A DNA stretch of 7,848 nt from JBCBKZ01 sp039026975. GTDB lineage: Bacteria; Bacteroidota; Bacteroidia; J057. Positions 5,980 through 7,848 of the stretch are shown piece by piece. The DNA lies in NCBI GenBank assembly GCA_039026975.1, contig JBCCLI010000317.1, forward strand, positions 1 to 7,848, read 5' to 3'. A program made the translations under genes and the position numbers. Numbering within the stretch: the stretch's first letter is position 1; every line of letters starts with the position of its first letter. A model generated the notes under the pieces. That model had not been told where the DNA came from. It worked only from the letters and a program-made list of their open reading frames with translations, and ran no database searches.

Positions 5980-6906
5980 ATGGAAATGGAGAATCTAATG
6001 AAGGGAGCCTCTGATGCTCTTAAAAAAGCAGCTGTTAACGAAGAAGCTAAATCACACCTATTATCTAATAGGCCACTATTTGAGCTACTTAAGAAGGCGG
6101 CAAATAGGTTTATCGCCGGAGAAGAACTGGCAGAAACCATAGAAAGAGTCCAATCCATAAATGCCAGGAATGTGGCTTGTACGGTAGATTTTATGGGCGA
6201 AAGTATCCGACTGGAAGAAGAAGCAAATCAAGTAGTAGAAGAGTTTCTAAGCCTTGCTAGAGCCATAAAAACCCAACATCTTAATAGTACAATCTCTTTG
6301 GATTTATCCCACATAGGGCTGGAGGTCAGTAGAGAGCTGGCGTTGCAAAACTTACAGAGGATATGCGAGGAAGGAATTGAGGTAATGATTTCTGCGGAAG
6401 GCTTTGAAAGGACGGATCAAGTAATTTCTACTTATGTGGAGGCAGCTAAGACCTACCCTAATATTGGGATTACCCTACAAGCCTACTTTCATAGGACAGT
6501 AGGGGATTTACAGGAATTGATGAAATATCCAGGGAAAATTCGAATAGTTAAAGGGGCCTTCTCTGCGCCAGGAGGAACATATCTGGAGAGAGGGAAAGAA
6601 CTAAGCAAAAGATATATGGATATGGTGGAGCGCTTACTACTTGCCGATCATCTCTGCTCTATTGCGACGCATGATGAGCACATTCAGGTAGAGGTAGGGA
6701 ATTTCCTTCAGAAAACAGGGAAAACAGAGAATTATGAATACGAAAGCTTATTAGGCATTGAGAATGAAAGAATCTTCACCTTAAATGAACAGCATCCCAC
6801 AAGGATTTATGTGGTGTACGGAAAGGAATGGTACTTATATCTATGTAATCGGATTGCGGAGAACCCTGCTAATCTTTTTCAAGCAGTGGTAGATATGGTA
6901 GGGTAG
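5980..6906 (+). CDS. Proline-dehydrogenase-family FAD protein with altered substrate-binding residues
   Basis: A 308-residue protein collinear with single-function proline dehydrogenases of the Bacillus PutB type (about 300 residues, FAD-binding TIM barrel), which oxidise proline to pyrroline-5-carboxylate and pass electrons to quinone. Conserved signs are TVDFMGES (68-75), LQAYFHRT with the flavin-site Arg172 (166-173), IRIVKGAF (187-194), IATHDEHI (228-235), YEYESLLGI (252-260), RIYVVYG (275-281) and YLYLCNRIAENPAN (285-298). Several proline-site residues differ. The Lys of the VKL(T/S)xLG strand is Asp108, the Asp of IDxE is Ser138 (Glu140 kept), Tyr in KGAY is Phe194, Gln in FEFQ is Glu255, and the first Arg of the RR pair that holds the substrate carboxylate is Asn290 (Arg291 kept). 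The fold and flavin site look intact, so it may act on another amine or imino acid. Divergent from an Lrp-type regulator. The start is supported by AAGGAG. Confidence 0.85.
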   Translation: MEMENLMKGASDALKKAAVNEEAKSHLLSNRPLFELLKKAANRFIAGEELAETIERVQSINARNVACTVDFMGESIRLEEEANQVVEEFLSLARAIKTQHLNSTISLDLSHIGLEVSRELALQNLQRICEEGIEVMISAEGFERTDQVISTYVEAAKTYPNIGITLQAYFHRTVGDLQELMKYPGKIRIVKGAFSAPGGTYLERGKELSKRYMDMVERLLLADHLCSIATHDEHIQVEVGNFLQKTGKTENYEYESLLGIENERIFTLNEQHPTRIYVVYGKEWYLYLCNRIAENPANLFQAVVDMVG

Positions 6907-6931
6907 TAAGGCGTAGGTGTGCTGATTTTAG

Positions 6932-7113
6932 AGGAGAATGATATTGACTACCCTCAAAATAGCTCTTTCGGAGTCCCGCATCCGTAGAAGAAGTAGCAAA
7001 TAAATGATCAGCCTCTTAGAGGCGAAGCCAATGGCCATAATATTAGATGCCGCCCATCCTGGGCATTATGTACCATTCTACATAGCTACGGAAGTTTTAG
7101 CCCTAGTGGGCTT
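6932..7113 (+). repeat. Intergenic tandem-hairpin repeat, copy C
   Basis: This occupies about half of the 358-base convergent gap after the proline-dehydrogenase-like gene. The first hairpin has decayed (only ATATTGAC remains recognisable), and the next is GCTCT-TTC-GGAGT (6962-6974), which pairs only with two G-T wobbles. Then come GCCTC-TTA-GAGGC (7011-7023), GCCCA-TCC-TGGGC (7052-7064) and AGCCC-TAGT-GGGCT (7099-7112). Spacers share ATAATATTAGATG with copy A (ATAACATTAGATG), and CTACGGAAGTTTTAGCCCT matches CTACGGAGGTTTCAGCCCT of copy A. The last hairpin is followed by TTTT and could serve as a weak + strand terminator for the upstream gene. The remainder of the gap (7114-7264) holds the hairpins listed separately and no gene. 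Confidence 0.72.
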
Positions 7114-7175
7114 TTAGCTAAAAATCTCCTTCCCTTACTCCAGCACATATCCATCCGAATTTTTCTCTTAAGGGG

Positions 7176-7208
7176 TTTTTCCTAGTAGGCTTGAACGGAT
7201 AGGAAAAA
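7176..7208. repeat. 9-bp inverted repeat next to the bcp terminator
   Basis: TTTTTCCTA (7176-7184) and TAGGAAAAA (7200-7208) pair perfectly around a 15-base loop. The right arm shares its A run with the T tract of the neighbouring - strand terminator, so the two structures would compete or stack. Its role is unclear; it may make the convergent region a two-way stop. Confidence 0.45.
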
Positions 7209-7241
7209 ACAGCTAAGCCCAGCATATATATACCGGGCTTA
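7204..7241 (-). terminator. Rho-independent-type terminator downstream of the peroxiredoxin gene
   Basis: Read on the - strand, a perfect 7-bp stem TAAGCCC / GGGCTTA (arms 7235-7241 and 7214-7220, 14-base AT-rich loop) is followed four bases later by GTTTTTTCC. It lies 23 bases after the peroxiredoxin stop codon, the expected place. The loop is longer than usual. Confidence 0.65.
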
Positions 7242-7264
7242 TGAATTTTATGCGGGTAAACTCC

Positions 7265-7741
7265 TTAGGCAGTAGCAGGTTCCAATAACTCCAATAGCTG
7301 CTCTGCATGTGCTTTAGTGATGACCTTCTCCACTACATGGGAGACTTTCCCTTCCTCATCTATCACGAAGGTAGATCTCAGTAGACCTTCATAGGTTTTG
7401 CCATACATGGACTTTTCTCCCCATGCGCCGAACCCTTTAATGAGGACCGTTTCCTTGTCTGACCATAAGGGATAAGGAAGACTCTGCTTGTTGATAAAGT
7501 TCTGGATGGGCTTCTGGTTATCAGGACTGACGCCTACCACTGCATAGCCCTTCTCCACGAAGGTCTCGTAATGGTCTCTCAGGCTGCAAGCCTCCTTGGT
7601 ACAGCCGGGTGTATTGGCTTTAGGATAGAAAAAGAGGATGAGTTTTTGGCCTAAGTAGTCTTTAACAGACACTTCTTTTCCTTCGTGATCAAGAACAGTA
7701 TCTGTTGGGGCAGGGGCACCTACTTGTATAAAGTTTGACAT
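7265..7741 (-). CDS. bcp: Thiol peroxidase of the Bcp/PrxQ peroxiredoxin type (thioredoxin-dependent)
   Basis: A 158-residue cytosolic peroxiredoxin that reduces hydrogen peroxide and organic hydroperoxides with electrons from thioredoxin. The thioredoxin fold is clear: a strand LILFFYPKANTPGCTKEACS (34-53) carries the peroxidatic Cys47 in the PxxxTxxC-type motif, and the resolving Cys52 lies five residues on, the spacing of atypical 2-Cys Bcp/PrxQ enzymes. Further family marks are SLRDHYETF (53-61), VVGVSPDN (68-75), LPYPLWSDKE (87-96), the Trp/Gly segment FGAWGEKSMYGKTYEGL and the conserved Arg in LLRSTFVIDEEGKV. Length is standard. The start at 7741 gives the common short N-terminus; the leader is A/T-rich without a Shine-Dalgarno sequence. 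It stands alone, convergent with the proline-dehydrogenase-like gene and followed by a terminator. No redox-regulator site or good -7 box was found upstream. Confidence 0.95.
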   Translation of the reverse strand: MSNFIQVGAPAPTDTVLDHEGKEVSVKDYLGQKLILFFYPKANTPGCTKEACSLRDHYETFVEKGYAVVGVSPDNQKPIQNFINKQSLPYPLWSDKETVLIKGFGAWGEKSMYGKTYEGLLRSTFVIDEEGKVSHVVEKVITKAHAEQLLELLEPATA

Positions 7742-7795
7742 GAGAATTTGATTTGGTTGGTTATGTACTAGCCTAACTCAAGCCTGGGGAGGACT

Positions 7796-7813
7796 GTTTT
7801 TCAAAAGAAAAAC
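7796..7813. repeat. Perfect hairpin near the right edge, upstream of the peroxiredoxin gene
   Basis: GTTTTTC-AAAA-GAAAAAC is a perfect 7-bp stem with a 4-base loop. Flanking GAGG (7789-7792) and CCTC (7813-7816) could extend it after a 3-base bulge. It may be the terminator of a gene beyond the window or a regulatory structure of the peroxiredoxin promoter. The bases around it (7742-7848) show no gene. Confidence 0.4.
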
Positions 7814-7848
7814 CCTCGGCCTATACTAGTCGCCCATTCAAGTAATAA

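Noticed and set aside
5958..6158. - strand open frame over the start of the ProDH-like gene
   Set aside because: It lies opposite a clear family member with a strong ribosome binding site and has no recognisable features.
4471..7113. CRISPR-like array
   Set aside because: The repeated units differ in stem sequence, the spacers are themselves conserved between copies, and no cas gene is present.

Overview
The window looks like a chromosomal piece from a Bacteroidota bacterium, probably Cytophagales-like. The first gene ends in a type IX secretion (Por/T9SS) sorting domain, a hallmark of the phylum. Most genes lack Shine-Dalgarno sequences, and a perfect TAnnTTTG -7 promoter box precedes lptB. 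There is no sign of phage, plasmid or a complete insertion sequence. No RNA genes or CRISPR array are visible.

Left part (1-4427, all + strand). The 3' part of a secreted beta-propeller protein with a T9SS C-terminal domain is followed by lptB, the ATPase of the lipopolysaccharide exporter. lptB overlaps by one base a GH3-family adenylating enzyme, so the two are probably translationally coupled. A small acidic protein of unknown function follows.

Middle (4428-5431). A RelE/ParE-type toxin and its antitoxin (- strand, overlapping by 10 bases) sit between two same-orientation copies (A and B) of an intergenic repeat made of short hairpins in tandem. A third copy (C) lies at about 6932-7113. 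The stems differ in sequence between positions but keep pairing, and the hairpin spacing is nearly identical in copies A and C (49/40/48 and 49/41/48 bases).

Right part (5432-7848). An Lrp/AsnC regulator (-) is divergent from a 308-residue proline-dehydrogenase-like flavoprotein (+), with an imperfect palindrome in the 98-base gap between them. This is the usual layout of a local Lrp-type regulator beside a proline catabolic gene. However, several residues that bind proline in known enzymes are replaced (Lys to Asp108, Asp to Ser138, Arg to Asn290), so the substrate may not be proline. This is the most interesting point in the window. After repeat C, a Bcp/PrxQ-type peroxiredoxin lies on the - strand with a hairpin terminator behind it.

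Identifications rest on motifs and family knowledge read by eye; no database search was possible.
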